Assembly (NCBI RefSeq): GCF_020447305.1
Contig: NZ_CP095732.1
Coordinates: 2,574,501-2,638,500, forward strand
Source of the DNA: Abyssibius alkaniclasticus
Lineage (GTDB): Bacteria; Pseudomonadota; Alphaproteobacteria; Rhodobacterales; Rhodobacteraceae
Direction of reading: 5' to 3'
Length of the DNA stretch: 64,000 nt
A program made the translations under genes and the position numbers. The notes beneath the pieces are model-generated. The model saw only the letters and a program-made list of their open reading frames with translations. It made no database searches and was not told where the DNA came from. Below are positions 20,028 through 29,420 of this stretch, piece after piece (the first letter of the stretch is position 1; each line of letters opens with the position of its first letter).

Positions 20028-20971
20028 CCGCCCTGAACACTGGCGTAAATATCGGCCGGATTGCGCCAGATAAAGCGCAGCCGCCCGATGACCACGCAGA
20101 GCCAGTTCAGCGCGCCGGCAAAACAGGCCAGCCCGCGCTGTTCGTTGTAAACCAGAATCACGGCCGCTTTTGCCAGTAGAATCACGCACCGGGCAAACGC
20201 GCCAAGCACCATCCAGATATTGTGGATATGGCCGCGAAACCGGCCAAAGCGCAGCAAGGATATCAACCCGGCATGATGGGCCTGTGCGATTTGTTTGCGC
20301 AGCCGAAAGCCAAGCGCCGCGCGTTCGGCCAGAACCCTCTCACGCGTTATGGCCTCGGGCACGAAGCGGATTTTTTCACCGGCATCCGTTAGCTGATAGC
20401 ACAGAAAATAGTCGGAGCCGCCGATCGTATTGAACCGCAGATCAAACCGCATCGCCCGCCCGTCATCGGCAAAAATCGCGCGACGGAACACCACGTTCTG
20501 CGTGGTGACAGCCTTGCGTTCGTAAGATGTTGTGCGCCGGGCCCTTTGCGCCCGCAGCGCCTTGTAGATGCGCGGCGCGCTTTCAGGCTCGATCATGATC
20601 GCGCGGCCCGCAAAAATGCTGTAATCCGGCAGCGCCACGATGGCGGCCTTTATGGCGGCGGCCCAGTCCGGGTCTATCACCTCGTCATCGTCGATGAAGG
20701 CCAGCCAGTCGCCCGTGCCGCGCAAAAACAGCTCTATCGCGCGGTTGCGCGCCCGCACCACGCCGATTCGAGCCTCATGCGCATAGGTTATGTCAATTTT
20801 GTCGGAAAACGAGTCGATCACGCCGCGCGACACTGTATCTGGCCCACTTTCAACAAGAATGAACCGCAGGGCAACACCCTCTACCGGTGTTAAATTGATG
20901 CAAGAATGCAACAGTTCGGCAAGCATTTTGGGCCGTTCGCGCGTGCAGATCGCGATTACAATCTCGGGCAT
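20024..20971 (-). CDS. Family 2 glycosyltransferase (paralogue A)
   Basis: A 315-residue GT-A fold glycosyltransferase. The N-terminal IAICTRERPKML, the metal/UDP-binding DDDE (FIDDDEVID near residue 95) and the later GGSDYFL motif (GxD-type catalytic region) define GT2. The last 90 residues are hydrophobic and amphipathic (CVILLAKAAVILVY, FAGALNWLCVVIG), suggesting membrane attachment. It ends in YASVQGG. The protein is a clear paralogue of the one at 21317-22252, with the same start motif and end motif. Substrate and product are unknown; exopolysaccharide or glycolipid assembly is likely. Confidence 0.87.
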   Translation of the reverse strand: MPEIVIAICTRERPKMLAELLHSCINLTPVEGVALRFILVESGPDTVSRGVIDSFSDKIDITYAHEARIGVVRARNRAIELFLRGTGDWLAFIDDDEVIDPDWAAAIKAAIVALPDYSIFAGRAIMIEPESAPRIYKALRAQRARRTTSYERKAVTTQNVVFRRAIFADDGRAMRFDLRFNTIGGSDYFLCYQLTDAGEKIRFVPEAITRERVLAERAALGFRLRKQIAQAHHAGLISLLRFGRFRGHIHNIWMVLGAFARCVILLAKAAVILVYNEQRGLACFAGALNWLCVVIGRLRFIWRNPADIYASVQGG

Positions 20972-21041
20972 TTCAATTTCGGTTTCTGCTGGTATATAGT
21001 CGGCACGACGTAAGTCTTATTCCTATATGATGGAGCCTTAA

Positions 21042-21242
21042 ATGATTAAAGTTATCCGCGCTAGCCTTGCCGGTGTATTCGCAGCAGGTGCTGCTTATGC
21101 CGGTTCTGCTGTTTTTGTAGCCCCCGAAGTGACGATGGTTGAAGAACCCATGCGCTCCGGTTCGGGTGCTTGGCTGATCCCGCTGGCAATCATCGCGATC
21201 CTCGCGCTGACCCTGACCGGCGACGACAATTCGTCGACCTAA
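21042..21242 (+). CDS. Small secreted or membrane protein, 66 residues
   Basis: The N-terminus looks like a signal peptide (SLAGVFAAGAAYA, cleavage near residue 20), followed by a short acidic linker (VAPEVTMVEEPM), a C-terminal transmembrane helix (WLIPLAIIAILALTLT, residues 45-60) and an acidic tail DDNSST. It resembles small Ala/Pro-type membrane proteins common in Rhodobacterales whose function is unknown. It has its own terminator and sits exactly between the two paralogous glycosyltransferase genes on the opposite strand. Confidence 0.75.
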   Translation: MIKVIRASLAGVFAAGAAYAGSAVFVAPEVTMVEEPMRSGSGAWLIPLAIIAILALTLTGDDNSST

Positions 21243-21279
21243 GCTATTCTGACTGCCCTGACGGGCGGATATCTTCTGG

Positions 21280-21311
21280 GCGTCCAGCAATGTGCTGGGC
21301 GCTTTCTTTTT
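21280..21311 (+). terminator. Intrinsic terminator
   Basis: A 10-bp stem with one G-T pair (GCGTCCAGCA with TGCTGGGCGC), a 3-nt loop and the T-rich tail TTTCTTTTT end the transcript of the 66-residue protein gene. Confidence 0.88.
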
Positions 21312-21316
21312 GGCCT

Positions 21317-22252
21317 TCAATGCCCTTGAACACTGGCATAGCTGTCGCCTAGCCGCTTCCATAAAGCCAAAGGCCGCCCGCTGAGGGCGGCAAAGCTGCG
21401 CATCGCCAGGCCCAAAAGCGCAAGCCCGCGCGATTCGGAAAACACCAGCACTACCGAGCCGGCCAGGCTGAAAACAATTATCCGGGCAATATCGCGCGTC
21501 ATTTCGAACAGCACCAATAGCCTTCCGGCAATTTCGCCATGCAGACCAATGTATACGCGACCGCGACAATGCGATTGATGTCGCCATTTTGAAAGCTGAA
21601 ATTTCAGGCTTTGTCGCGAGTCCGGCACAGCCTCATAGGTGCGCGCCGCCATGATGTAGCGGCAGACAAGCCCGCGCGCCTTGATACGGCGGAACAGGTC
21701 ATAATCTTCGCCTCCCGACAGGTTATAGGCCAGATCAAACAGGTGCAGCTTTTCGCCATCGTCAAAATTGCGCCTGTGCATGAAGCAATTATTGGTGCCG
21801 CTGCCAAATATCTTTTGGCCGTAACGATAGCGTTTTTGGCGCATTTCACGCAGAATGCGCGGGGCGGAGGCATCGTAAATGCGAAACGTCGGCCCGACAA
21901 ACATATCGGTATCGGGAAAATCCGCGCGCGCCTTGAGCAGGGTCGCAAGCCAGTCGGGCGCAACGGTTTCATCGTCATCGACCAGCGCAATCCAGTCGTG
22001 CGGCCCGGCCAGAAACTGCCGCACAACCGCGTTTCGCGCATAAACAAGGCCAAGACGTTCTTCGTTGCTGAACGCAATATTCAGCCGGTCGGCAAAGCCA
22101 TCGGCCACGGTTTTCGCACCGCCCGGCGGGCCGTTTTCAACCAGGATGATCGCAACATCAACCCCGGCCTGCGCAATGCTGACGCAAAGGCTTTCCAGCA
22201 AGGCCTTCAGCATTTTGGGCCGCTCGCGGGTGCAAATACCGATATTCAACAT
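21317..22252 (-). CDS. Family 2 glycosyltransferase (paralogue B)
   Basis: A 311-residue GT2 enzyme. It shares ICTRERPKML, the DDDE motif (LVDDDETVAPDWLATL), GGEDYDLFRRI and the C-terminal YASVQGH with paralogue A, as well as a hydrophobic C-terminal section (IIVFSLAGSVVLVFSESRGLALLGL). The two therefore arose by duplication and diverged strongly in between. It is monocistronic and divergent from parE; its role is unknown but probably in surface polysaccharide or glycolipid synthesis. Confidence 0.87.
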   Translation of the reverse strand: MLNIGICTRERPKMLKALLESLCVSIAQAGVDVAIILVENGPPGGAKTVADGFADRLNIAFSNEERLGLVYARNAVVRQFLAGPHDWIALVDDDETVAPDWLATLLKARADFPDTDMFVGPTFRIYDASAPRILREMRQKRYRYGQKIFGSGTNNCFMHRRNFDDGEKLHLFDLAYNLSGGEDYDLFRRIKARGLVCRYIMAARTYEAVPDSRQSLKFQLSKWRHQSHCRGRVYIGLHGEIAGRLLVLFEMTRDIARIIVFSLAGSVVLVFSESRGLALLGLAMRSFAALSGRPLALWKRLGDSYASVQGH

Positions 22253-22391
22253 AAAATTTCCAATCAGGGGTCAGGCCTTGCTTATATTGCGGCGCATCCA
22301 CAAGGCAAATGCGATTTGCAGCGCCACAAGATATTGTGTGTCCCCCCCGCTATCTGCCATATTGGAGGTTGAGCAGAAAACGGGAAAACCC

Positions 22392-24374
22392 ATGACAGCG
22401 CCGAACGACCTTTTTGACGAAGACGAAGCCTCCAACAACTATTCCGCCTCCTCGATCGAGGTTCTGGAAGGGCTGGAGCCGGTGCGCAAACGCCCCGGCA
22501 TGTATATTGGCGGCACCGATGAGCGCGCCCTGCACCATCTGGTGGCCGAGGTGCTGGACAATTCGATGGACGAGGCCGTGGCGGGCCATGCCAACCGCAT
22601 CGAGGTGGAGCTGCACGAAGATTTTTCGGTAACGATCCGCGACAATGGCCGCGGGATGCCCATCGACCCGCACCCGAAATTTCCCGATAAATCGGCGCTG
22701 GAGGTGATTTTATGCACGCTCCATGCGGGCGGCAAGTTTTCGGGCAAGGCCTATCAGACATCCGGCGGTTTGCACGGGGTTGGCATTTCGGTGGTCAACG
22801 CGCTGTCTGACCATGTCGCGGTTGAGGTGGCGCGCAACAAGCTGCTTTACCGTCAGCGTTTCAGCCGTGGCCTGCCGGTGGGTGGGCTGGAGGAACTGGG
22901 CGCCACACAGAACCGGCGCGGCACATCCGTTACCTTCCACCCCGATGCGGAAATTTTTGGCAATATGGCGCGGTTCAAGCCCGCGCGGCTGCTGAAAATG
23001 GTCCGCTCAAAGGCCTATCTGTTTTCGGGCGTTGAAATCCGCTGGAAATGCGCGCCAGGCTGCATAACCGATGATACGCCTGATGCGGCAACCTTCCACT
23101 TCCCCGGCGGCTTGGCAGATTACCTTAAGGAAACGCTGGAAGATGCTGCAACCTATAGCGAAAAGCCGTTTGCGGGTAAGGTCGAGTTTTCCGAACGCTT
23201 TGGCGGTGAGACTGTTGGTTCGGTCGAATGGGCGATCAACTGGACCCCGGCGCGCGATGCTTTCGTCAACTCTTACTGCAACACCGTGCCCACGCCCGAG
23301 GGCGGCACACATGAAAGCGGTTTCTGGGCGGCAATCCTGAAAGGCGTGCGCGCTTATGGCGAACTTGTCTCAAACCGCAAGGCCAGCCAGATCACCCGTG
23401 AGGACGTGATGGCCGGTGGCTGCGCGATGATCTCGGTTTTCATTCGCGAGCCGGAATTCGTGGGCCAGACCAAGGACCGTTTGGCCACGACCGAGGCGGC
23501 GCGGCTGGTAGAACACGCCGTGCGCGACCATTTTGACAATTGGCTGGCATCCGACACAAAATCGGCCGGCGCGATCCTCGATTATCTGGTTCTGCGCGCC
23601 GAAGAGCGCCTGCGCCGCCGGGCCGAAAAGGAAACCCAGCGCAAGTCGGCCACGAAAAAGCTGCGCCTGCCGGGCAAGCTGGCCGATTGTTCAGCCAATG
23701 GCCGCGAGGGGACCGAGCTGTTTCTGGTCGAGGGGGATTCGGCTGGCGGCAGCGCCAAGCAGGCGCGCAACCGCCGCAGCCAGGCCATTTTACCCCTGCG
23801 CGGTAAAATCCTGAACGTGCTGGGGGCATCGGGCGCAAAACTTACACAAAACCAAGAGCTTGCCGACCTTTGCCAGGCTATGGGCGTGCAGGGCGGCAGC
23901 CGCTTCAATATCGAAGATTTGCGCTATGAGCGCATTATCATCATGACCGACGCCGATGTGGATGGCGCGCATATCGCCGCCCTTCTGATGACGTTTTTCT
24001 TCACCCAGATGCGCCCGCTGATTGATGCGGGCCACCTGTTCCTTGCCGCCCCGCCGCTGTTCCGCCTCACCCAAGGCGCGAAATCGGTCTATGCGGGCGA
24101 TGAGGCCGAGCGCGATGCCTGGCTGGCGCGCGGGCTTGGCGGGCGTGGCAAGATCGACGTGGGCCGCTTCAAGGGCCTTGGCGAAATGAACCCCGCCCAG
24201 CTTAAAGAAACCACGATGGACCCGGACACCCGCAAGCTGATCCGCGTGAGCATTGATGATGACGAGCCGGGCGAAACCGATGATCTGGTCGAACGTTTGA
24301 TGGGCAAAAAGCCCGAAAAACGCTTCCAGTATATTCAGGAAAACGCGCGATTTGTTGAAGAGCTGGATGTTTAA
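22392..24374 (+). CDS. parE: DNA topoisomerase IV subunit B
   Basis: The ATPase subunit of topoisomerase IV, which decatenates daughter chromosomes. The 660-residue length, the GHKL ATPase motifs (LDNSMDEAVAGHA, DNGRGMPID, GGLHGVGISVVNALS) and the TOPRIM motifs (EGDSAGGSAKQARNR, MTDADVDGAHI) are visible. The sequence NRRSQAILPLRGKILNV, the shorter length, and lack of the GyrB insertion favour ParE over GyrB. The start at 22392 is preferred over upstream in-frame codons as it yields the usual N-terminus. parC is not in the window. Confidence 0.93.
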   Translation: MTAPNDLFDEDEASNNYSASSIEVLEGLEPVRKRPGMYIGGTDERALHHLVAEVLDNSMDEAVAGHANRIEVELHEDFSVTIRDNGRGMPIDPHPKFPDKSALEVILCTLHAGGKFSGKAYQTSGGLHGVGISVVNALSDHVAVEVARNKLLYRQRFSRGLPVGGLEELGATQNRRGTSVTFHPDAEIFGNMARFKPARLLKMVRSKAYLFSGVEIRWKCAPGCITDDTPDAATFHFPGGLADYLKETLEDAATYSEKPFAGKVEFSERFGGETVGSVEWAINWTPARDAFVNSYCNTVPTPEGGTHESGFWAAILKGVRAYGELVSNRKASQITREDVMAGGCAMISVFIREPEFVGQTKDRLATTEAARLVEHAVRDHFDNWLASDTKSAGAILDYLVLRAEERLRRRAEKETQRKSATKKLRLPGKLADCSANGREGTELFLVEGDSAGGSAKQARNRRSQAILPLRGKILNVLGASGAKLTQNQELADLCQAMGVQGGSRFNIEDLRYERIIIMTDADVDGAHIAALLMTFFFTQMRPLIDAGHLFLAAPPLFRLTQGAKSVYAGDEAERDAWLARGLGGRGKIDVGRFKGLGEMNPAQLKETTMDPDTRKLIRVSIDDDEPGETDDLVERLMGKKPEKRFQYIQENARFVEELDV

Positions 24375-24408
24375 CGCACGGCGTTGACCACCCAACCCGG
24401 CGTGCCGC

Positions 24409-26214
24409 CTAGGCGCGTTCTTCCAGCATCAGCCATTCTTCCTCGGCCGCGCTCAGCAGGTTCTGCCGGTCGGTCAGGGCCGTGGTGGCCTTGGCGAATT
24501 TCGCCGGATCTTTGGTATAAAGATCGGGCGTGGCCAGCAGCTCTGTGAGCTTGGCGATATCCGCCTCGTAGCCCGCAATCAGCTTGGGCAATTCGGCAAG
24601 CCGGTGGGATTCGGTGAAGCTTAGGCCGGGCTGTGCCGCAGGTGTTGCGGGTTTTGCGGCGGGCGCGCCGGCGGGCTTTTTCGCTGCGGCGGGTTTTTCG
24701 ACCTTCACCGCCCGTTGCGACAGGGAATCGGTATAGCCCCCGGCGCAGATGGTGACACGGCCATCGCCCTCCATCACCAGCGTGGTGGTGGCAATCCGGT
24801 CGATGAAATCGCGGTCATGGCTGACCAGCAGCACGGTGCCGTCAAAATCATCGAGCAGTTCCTGCAACAGGTCGAGCGTTTCGACATCGAGATCATTGGT
24901 CGGCTCGTCGAGAATGAGCAGGTTTGCCGGTTGCGCCATCAGACGGGCGAGCAACAGGCGCGCCTTCTCCCCGCCCGAAAGCGCGGTGATCGGGCTGCGC
25001 ATTTGCTCTTCGGCGAACAGAAAATCCTTCAGATAGCCCACAACATGCCGGGCCGTGCCGCGCACCATAATCTGGTCATTCCGGCCAGAGCCGCCAATCG
25101 CCGGGTCTTCGGTTAGCGCGGTCCACAGGGTTTGGCCGGGGTCAAGCGCGCTGCGGTTCTGGTCAAACACCGCAGGCACAAGGTTTGCGCCGAGCTTGAT
25201 GCTGCCGCTATCGGGCGCAAGCGCGCCGGTCAGCAGGTTCAGCAATGTGGTTTTGCCCGCCCCATTAGGGCCGACAAGCGCAATGCGTTCGCCGCGCTGA
25301 ATGCGCATGGAAAAATCGCGCACGATGCTGCGCGCACCGAAGGATTTGCCGACATCGCGTGCCTCAACCACCAGCGCGCCGGATTTCGGGGCCGCTTCAA
25401 ACTCCATTGCCGCCACGCCCGCGCGGCGAATTTGCGACGCGCGTTCGGCGCGCAAATCGGCCAGGCGGCGCACGCGGCCCATATTGCGCTTGCGCCGCGC
25501 CGAAATGCCTTCAACCGCCCAGCGGCCTTCGGCCTTGATCAGCCGGTTCAGCTTGTGGCGCTGCTGGTCTTCTTCCTCGAAAATCTTGTCACGCCATTCC
25601 TCGAAATGGCTGAAGCCACGGTCCACCCGGCGCACCTGCCCACGATCGACCCAAAGAATGTTGCGGGTCAGCGCGCGCAGAAACGCGCGGTCATGGCTGA
25701 TCAGCACAAAGGCTTTCTGGGTCGAGGCGAGTTCTTCCTCAAGCCATTTGATCATGTCGATATCAAGGTGGTTGGTTGGCTCATCCAGCAGCATCAGTTC
25801 GGCATCCTGGGCCAAAAGCCGCGCCAAGGCGGCGCGCCGCCGCTCGCCCCCGCTGGCGGCGTCTGGCGCGATATCGCCGCGCAGCTTCACGCCTTCAAGT
25901 GCAATATCGGCGCGATAGCCTTCATCCTCGTGCAGGCCAGCGCGCACCCATGCGCCAAGCGTGGCAAAGCCGCTGAAATCCGGCTCCTGCTCCATCATCG
26001 CGACATGCTGGCCGGGCTGGGCGAATACGGTGCCGGAATCGGGTGTCACGCGGCCTTGCATGATGCGCATCAGCGTCGACTTGCCCGAACCATTGCGCCC
26101 GACAAGCGCAATCCGGTCGCCCGGATGCACGGCGAGCGACAGGTTTTCAAACAGCGGATCGCCCCCGAAATTCAGGGAAATACCGCTTAGCGTAAGGATT
26201 GGGGGCTGTGCCAT
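24409..26214 (-). CDS. uup: ABC-F family ATPase, Uup-like
   Basis: A 601-residue ABC-F protein with two ATP-binding domains and no membrane segment. Walker A motifs are GRNGSGKST and GPNGAGKTT; the signature motifs are ASGGERRRAALARLL and LSGGEKARLLLARLM; both Walker B motifs end in LLDEPTNHLD or LDEPTNDLD. The Lys/Arg-rich linker (KLNRLIKAEGRWAVEG, SARRKRNMGRVRRL) and a C-terminal Ala/Pro linker followed by a coiled coil are typical of Uup. Such proteins act at the ribosome or at DNA branch points. An in-frame start at 26259 is less likely than ATG at 26214. Confidence 0.9.
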   Translation of the reverse strand: MAQPPILTLSGISLNFGGDPLFENLSLAVHPGDRIALVGRNGSGKSTLMRIMQGRVTPDSGTVFAQPGQHVAMMEQEPDFSGFATLGAWVRAGLHEDEGYRADIALEGVKLRGDIAPDAASGGERRRAALARLLAQDAELMLLDEPTNHLDIDMIKWLEEELASTQKAFVLISHDRAFLRALTRNILWVDRGQVRRVDRGFSHFEEWRDKIFEEEDQQRHKLNRLIKAEGRWAVEGISARRKRNMGRVRRLADLRAERASQIRRAGVAAMEFEAAPKSGALVVEARDVGKSFGARSIVRDFSMRIQRGERIALVGPNGAGKTTLLNLLTGALAPDSGSIKLGANLVPAVFDQNRSALDPGQTLWTALTEDPAIGGSGRNDQIMVRGTARHVVGYLKDFLFAEEQMRSPITALSGGEKARLLLARLMAQPANLLILDEPTNDLDVETLDLLQELLDDFDGTVLLVSHDRDFIDRIATTTLVMEGDGRVTICAGGYTDSLSQRAVKVEKPAAAKKPAGAPAAKPATPAAQPGLSFTESHRLAELPKLIAGYEADIAKLTELLATPDLYTKDPAKFAKATTALTDRQNLLSAAEEEWLMLEERA

Positions 26215-26313
26215 GCCCGCCATATCGCCCGCCATTTGGCCAGCGTCAAGGGCTGGCACTTGCGCACGCCACCCCGCCCGCTAAGCTGGCCGAAATTTGC
26301 CGGAGCCCGCGCC

Positions 26314-27489
26314 ATGCTGAAACCCCATGCTGCAACAATTGCCGCCACCACGCCGCCGCCAGTGATGGAGGCGCGGCGCTGGCTGGCGGGGGTGTCTATT
26401 CCGGCCGACCGCCCCTTGCTGAACCTGAGCCAGGCCGCACCCGTTGCCCCGCCACCGCCGGAATTGCGCAAGGCGCTTGCAGACGCGGTTGAGGATGACA
26501 GCAGCCACCTTTATGGCCCCGTGCTGGGCCTGCCGGCGCTGCGCGCCGAATTGGCGGCCCGCTGGTCGGCGCAATATGGCGGGCATATTGCGCCAGAGGA
26601 TGTGGCCATCACCTCGGGCTGCAACCAGGCCTTTGCCGCCGCGATGTCCACCATCGCGGCGCCGGGCGAGGCGGTAATCCTGCCAACCCCTTGGTATTTC
26701 AACCATAAAATGTGGCTGGATATGCAGGGGATTACCACAATCCCCCTGCCCTGCGGTGCCGGAATGCTGCCCGATCTGGCCGAGGCCGAGGCGGCGATAA
26801 CCCCGAAAACCCGCGCCATTGTGCTGGTTTCGCCCAATAACCCGACGGGGGCTGAATATCCACCGGCACTGCTTGCGGGTTTTGTGGCCTTGGCGCGCGC
26901 GCATGGTCTGGCGCTGGTGGTCGATGAAACCTACCGCGATTTTCATTCCCGACAACACCCCGTCCACACCCTGTTTGCCGATGAGACCTGGCGCGATGTG
27001 CTGGTGCATCTTTACTCCTTCTCCAAGGTCTTCCGGCTGACGGGCCACCGGGTTGGCGCGCTTGTCGCCAGCCCCGCCCGCCTTGCCGAGGCTGAAAAAT
27101 TTCTCGACACGGTTGCGATTTGCCCCAACCAGCTTGGCCAGCGCGCGGCGCTTTACGGTTTGCAGAACCTGCAAGGCTTCATTGCCGAGGAACGCGCCGA
27201 AACCCTGCGCCGCCGTGCGGTGGTCGAAGCGGGTTTTGCCGCGCTACCCGGCTGGCACCTGCAGTGCTGCGGCGCCTATTTCGCCTATGTCCGCTACGAT
27301 ATGGAGTTAGACAGCCCGACGCTTGCACAGCGCCTTGTGGCCGAAGCCAGCCTGCTGGTGCTGCCCGGCACAATGTTTGCCCCAAAGGGCAAGCAGGCCG
27401 CCAAACGCCAGCTTCGCATTGCCTTTGCCAATGCAAATACACAGGAACTCGCGGTTTTGTTTGCCCGTCTGGCCGCCTTTGGCCCCTAA
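26314..27489 (+). CDS. PLP-dependent aminotransferase class I/II
   Basis: A fold-type I aminotransferase (391 residues). The PLP lysine is in YSFSKVFRLTGHRVG (about residue 238), the PLP-binding Asp/Tyr region in VVDETYRDF, and the NNPTG motif in SPNNPTGAEYP. The start at 26314 has CGGAG 9 nt before it. The substrate cannot be told from the sequence; branched-chain, aspartate or kynurenine-type activities are all possible. It lies divergent to uup and 65 nt before ppiD. Confidence 0.87.
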   Translation: MLKPHAATIAATTPPPVMEARRWLAGVSIPADRPLLNLSQAAPVAPPPPELRKALADAVEDDSSHLYGPVLGLPALRAELAARWSAQYGGHIAPEDVAITSGCNQAFAAAMSTIAAPGEAVILPTPWYFNHKMWLDMQGITTIPLPCGAGMLPDLAEAEAAITPKTRAIVLVSPNNPTGAEYPPALLAGFVALARAHGLALVVDETYRDFHSRQHPVHTLFADETWRDVLVHLYSFSKVFRLTGHRVGALVASPARLAEAEKFLDTVAICPNQLGQRAALYGLQNLQGFIAEERAETLRRRAVVEAGFAALPGWHLQCCGAYFAYVRYDMELDSPTLAQRLVAEASLLVLPGTMFAPKGKQAAKRQLRIAFANANTQELAVLFARLAAFGP

Positions 27490-27554
27490 GGCACTTGCCT
27501 CTTTTCCAGCCAATCCTTACAACCACGCAAACTACCAATGGCTGAGGGTTTATA

Positions 27555-29420
27555 ATGGCTACTATGATGCGTTCGCGCAAAACCAACGTTCTGGTCTATG
27601 CGCTTATCGGTGCGCTCATCGTGGGCATGGCCGGGTTTGGCATCAGCGATGTTCTGTCGGGTGGCTCCAGCAATGACGTGGCCACTGTGGGGGATCGCAA
27701 AGTCACCCAGCAGGAATTCAGCCGCGCGCTCAGCCAGACCGTGAACCGCTTTTCCCAGCAGGTTGGCCAGCCGGTCACGATGGAGCAGGCCCGCCTGTTC
27801 GGGCTTGACAGTTCGACCCTGGGCCAGCTTATCACCTCGCGCGCTTTGGAGAACGAGGCTGCGCAACGCGCTGTATTGGCCGATGATGACATGCTGCGCG
27901 CCTCGATCATGTCGACCCCGGCCTTTGCCGATAGCAGCGGCCAGTTCGACCCCGACGCCTATAGCTATGCTTTGCAGAACGCCAATTACGCCGTGCGCGA
28001 CTACGAGGCGCTGATCCGCGCTGAACTTTCGCGCAATTTGCTAAACCCGGCGGTTAGCGGCGGGGCCGTGTCCGATGGCACGAGCGCAAGGGTCATCGGC
28101 CAGTTTCTGAACGAATCCTTTAACGTGGACTGGGTGCAGATCAACCTCGACAGCATAGCCGCGCCCGCCGCCCCCAGCGAGGCCGATCTGGCCGCATGGC
28201 TAGAGCAGAATGCCGCAGACTACACCCTGCCCGAGCGGCGCAGCCTGACAATTGCCGTGCTGCGCGCCGCCAGCGTTGCCGCCGAGGCGGGCATCACCGA
28301 TGCGGATGTGGCTGCCGAATATGACGCGCGCGCCGCGCAATACAGCCAGCCCGAGCGCCGCGCGCTAGACCGGCTGACCTTTGCCGACACCACAGAAGCC
28401 GCGGCTGCGCTGGACCGGATCAATGCCGGCGAAGTAAGTTTTGACGATCTGATCGCCGAGCGCGGGCTGGACCCGAGCCTTTTTTCGCTGGGTATCGTGC
28501 AAGCCATCAGCCTGAATTCTGCGGCACGCGACGCGGTGTTTGGCACCGAGGCACCGGGCATCGTCGGCCCGGTTGACACCGATCTTGGCCCGGCCCTGTT
28601 CCGTATCAACGCAATCATCGCGGCCACGACCACACCGCTGGCCGATGTTGCCGACGAGATTCGCGCACAACTGGCCGAGCCTTTCATACGCGAGCGTCTG
28701 GCCGCTGTTTATGGGCAGGCCGAAGAGCTTGTCGCAGCAGGTGCCACCGTGGAAGAACTGGCCAATGAAACCGGCATGGCGCTTGAAACGCTTGAATTCA
28801 CAAGCGACATGAGCGAGGGGCTGGCAGCCGATGAAGCCTTCCGCACCGAAGCACTTGCCGCCGCCGAGGGCCAGGAGCGTGACCTGCTGGAAACCGAAGA
28901 TGGCAGCCTGTTCGTGCTGCGGGTCGACCGGATCACCCCGCCACAGGTGCAGCCGCTGGCCGATGTGCGCGCAGAGGTTGCCGCCGCCTGGACAGCCAAT
29001 GCGCATCGGGCTGCACTTGCCGAACGCGCAAATTCTCTGGCCAGCCAGATCAATGCAGGGGCCGCCTTCCTGCCGGTTATGGATGCGCTTGGCCTGACCG
29101 TTTCCAATGCCCCAGGCCTGTCGCGTGGCACATCAACCGATGCCGTGCCCGCAAGCGCCGCCAATGCGGCCTTTGATTTGGCCGAGGGTGAAACCGCAGC
29201 CGTAGCCAATGGCGAGGACAGCTACATCGTTCTTCGCGTCAACAGCATTACCCCCGCCGAAGCAGACAGCTTTACAGATTATGTGGCGCAGCGCAGCACA
29301 GCCGACGAGGCCGGGCTCAGCAGCGATCTGTTCTTCTACTTTGCCAATGCGGTGCGCGATACAACCCAGGTCAGCGTGAATAACAGGCTGATCGAGGCGG
29401 TGTTGAACGGCTTTCAATAA
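27555..29420 (+). CDS. ppiD: Periplasmic peptidyl-prolyl isomerase/chaperone, PpiD-like
   Basis: A 621-residue membrane-anchored chaperone. An N-terminal positively charged segment and one transmembrane helix (residues about 12-33) precede the SurA_N-type helical domain (VATVGDRKVTQQEFSRAL), and a divergent PPIC-type isomerase region (about 225-350). PpiD helps proteins fold as they leave SecYEG. The stop overlaps the trpE start (TAATG), so translation is coupled to trpE; this conserved but functionally unrelated pairing means trpE has no leader of its own. Confidence 0.88.
   Translation: MATMMRSRKTNVLVYALIGALIVGMAGFGISDVLSGGSSNDVATVGDRKVTQQEFSRALSQTVNRFSQQVGQPVTMEQARLFGLDSSTLGQLITSRALENEAAQRAVLADDDMLRASIMSTPAFADSSGQFDPDAYSYALQNANYAVRDYEALIRAELSRNLLNPAVSGGAVSDGTSARVIGQFLNESFNVDWVQINLDSIAAPAAPSEADLAAWLEQNAADYTLPERRSLTIAVLRAASVAAEAGITDADVAAEYDARAAQYSQPERRALDRLTFADTTEAAAALDRINAGEVSFDDLIAERGLDPSLFSLGIVQAISLNSAARDAVFGTEAPGIVGPVDTDLGPALFRINAIIAATTTPLADVADEIRAQLAEPFIRERLAAVYGQAEELVAAGATVEELANETGMALETLEFTSDMSEGLAADEAFRTEALAAAEGQERDLLETEDGSLFVLRVDRITPPQVQPLADVRAEVAAAWTANAHRAALAERANSLASQINAGAAFLPVMDALGLTVSNAPGLSRGTSTDAVPASAANAAFDLAEGETAAVANGEDSYIVLRVNSITPAEADSFTDYVAQRSTADEAGLSSDLFFYFANAVRDTTQVSVNNRLIEAVLNGFQ

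Noticed and set aside
27485-27510. Terminator after the aminotransferase gene (AGGC-ACTT-GCCT followed by CTTTT)
   Set aside because: The stem has only four base pairs; too weak to call.
29300-29420. Search for a trp leader peptide and attenuator before trpE
   Set aside because: trpE starts within the ppiD stop codon, so no leader exists.
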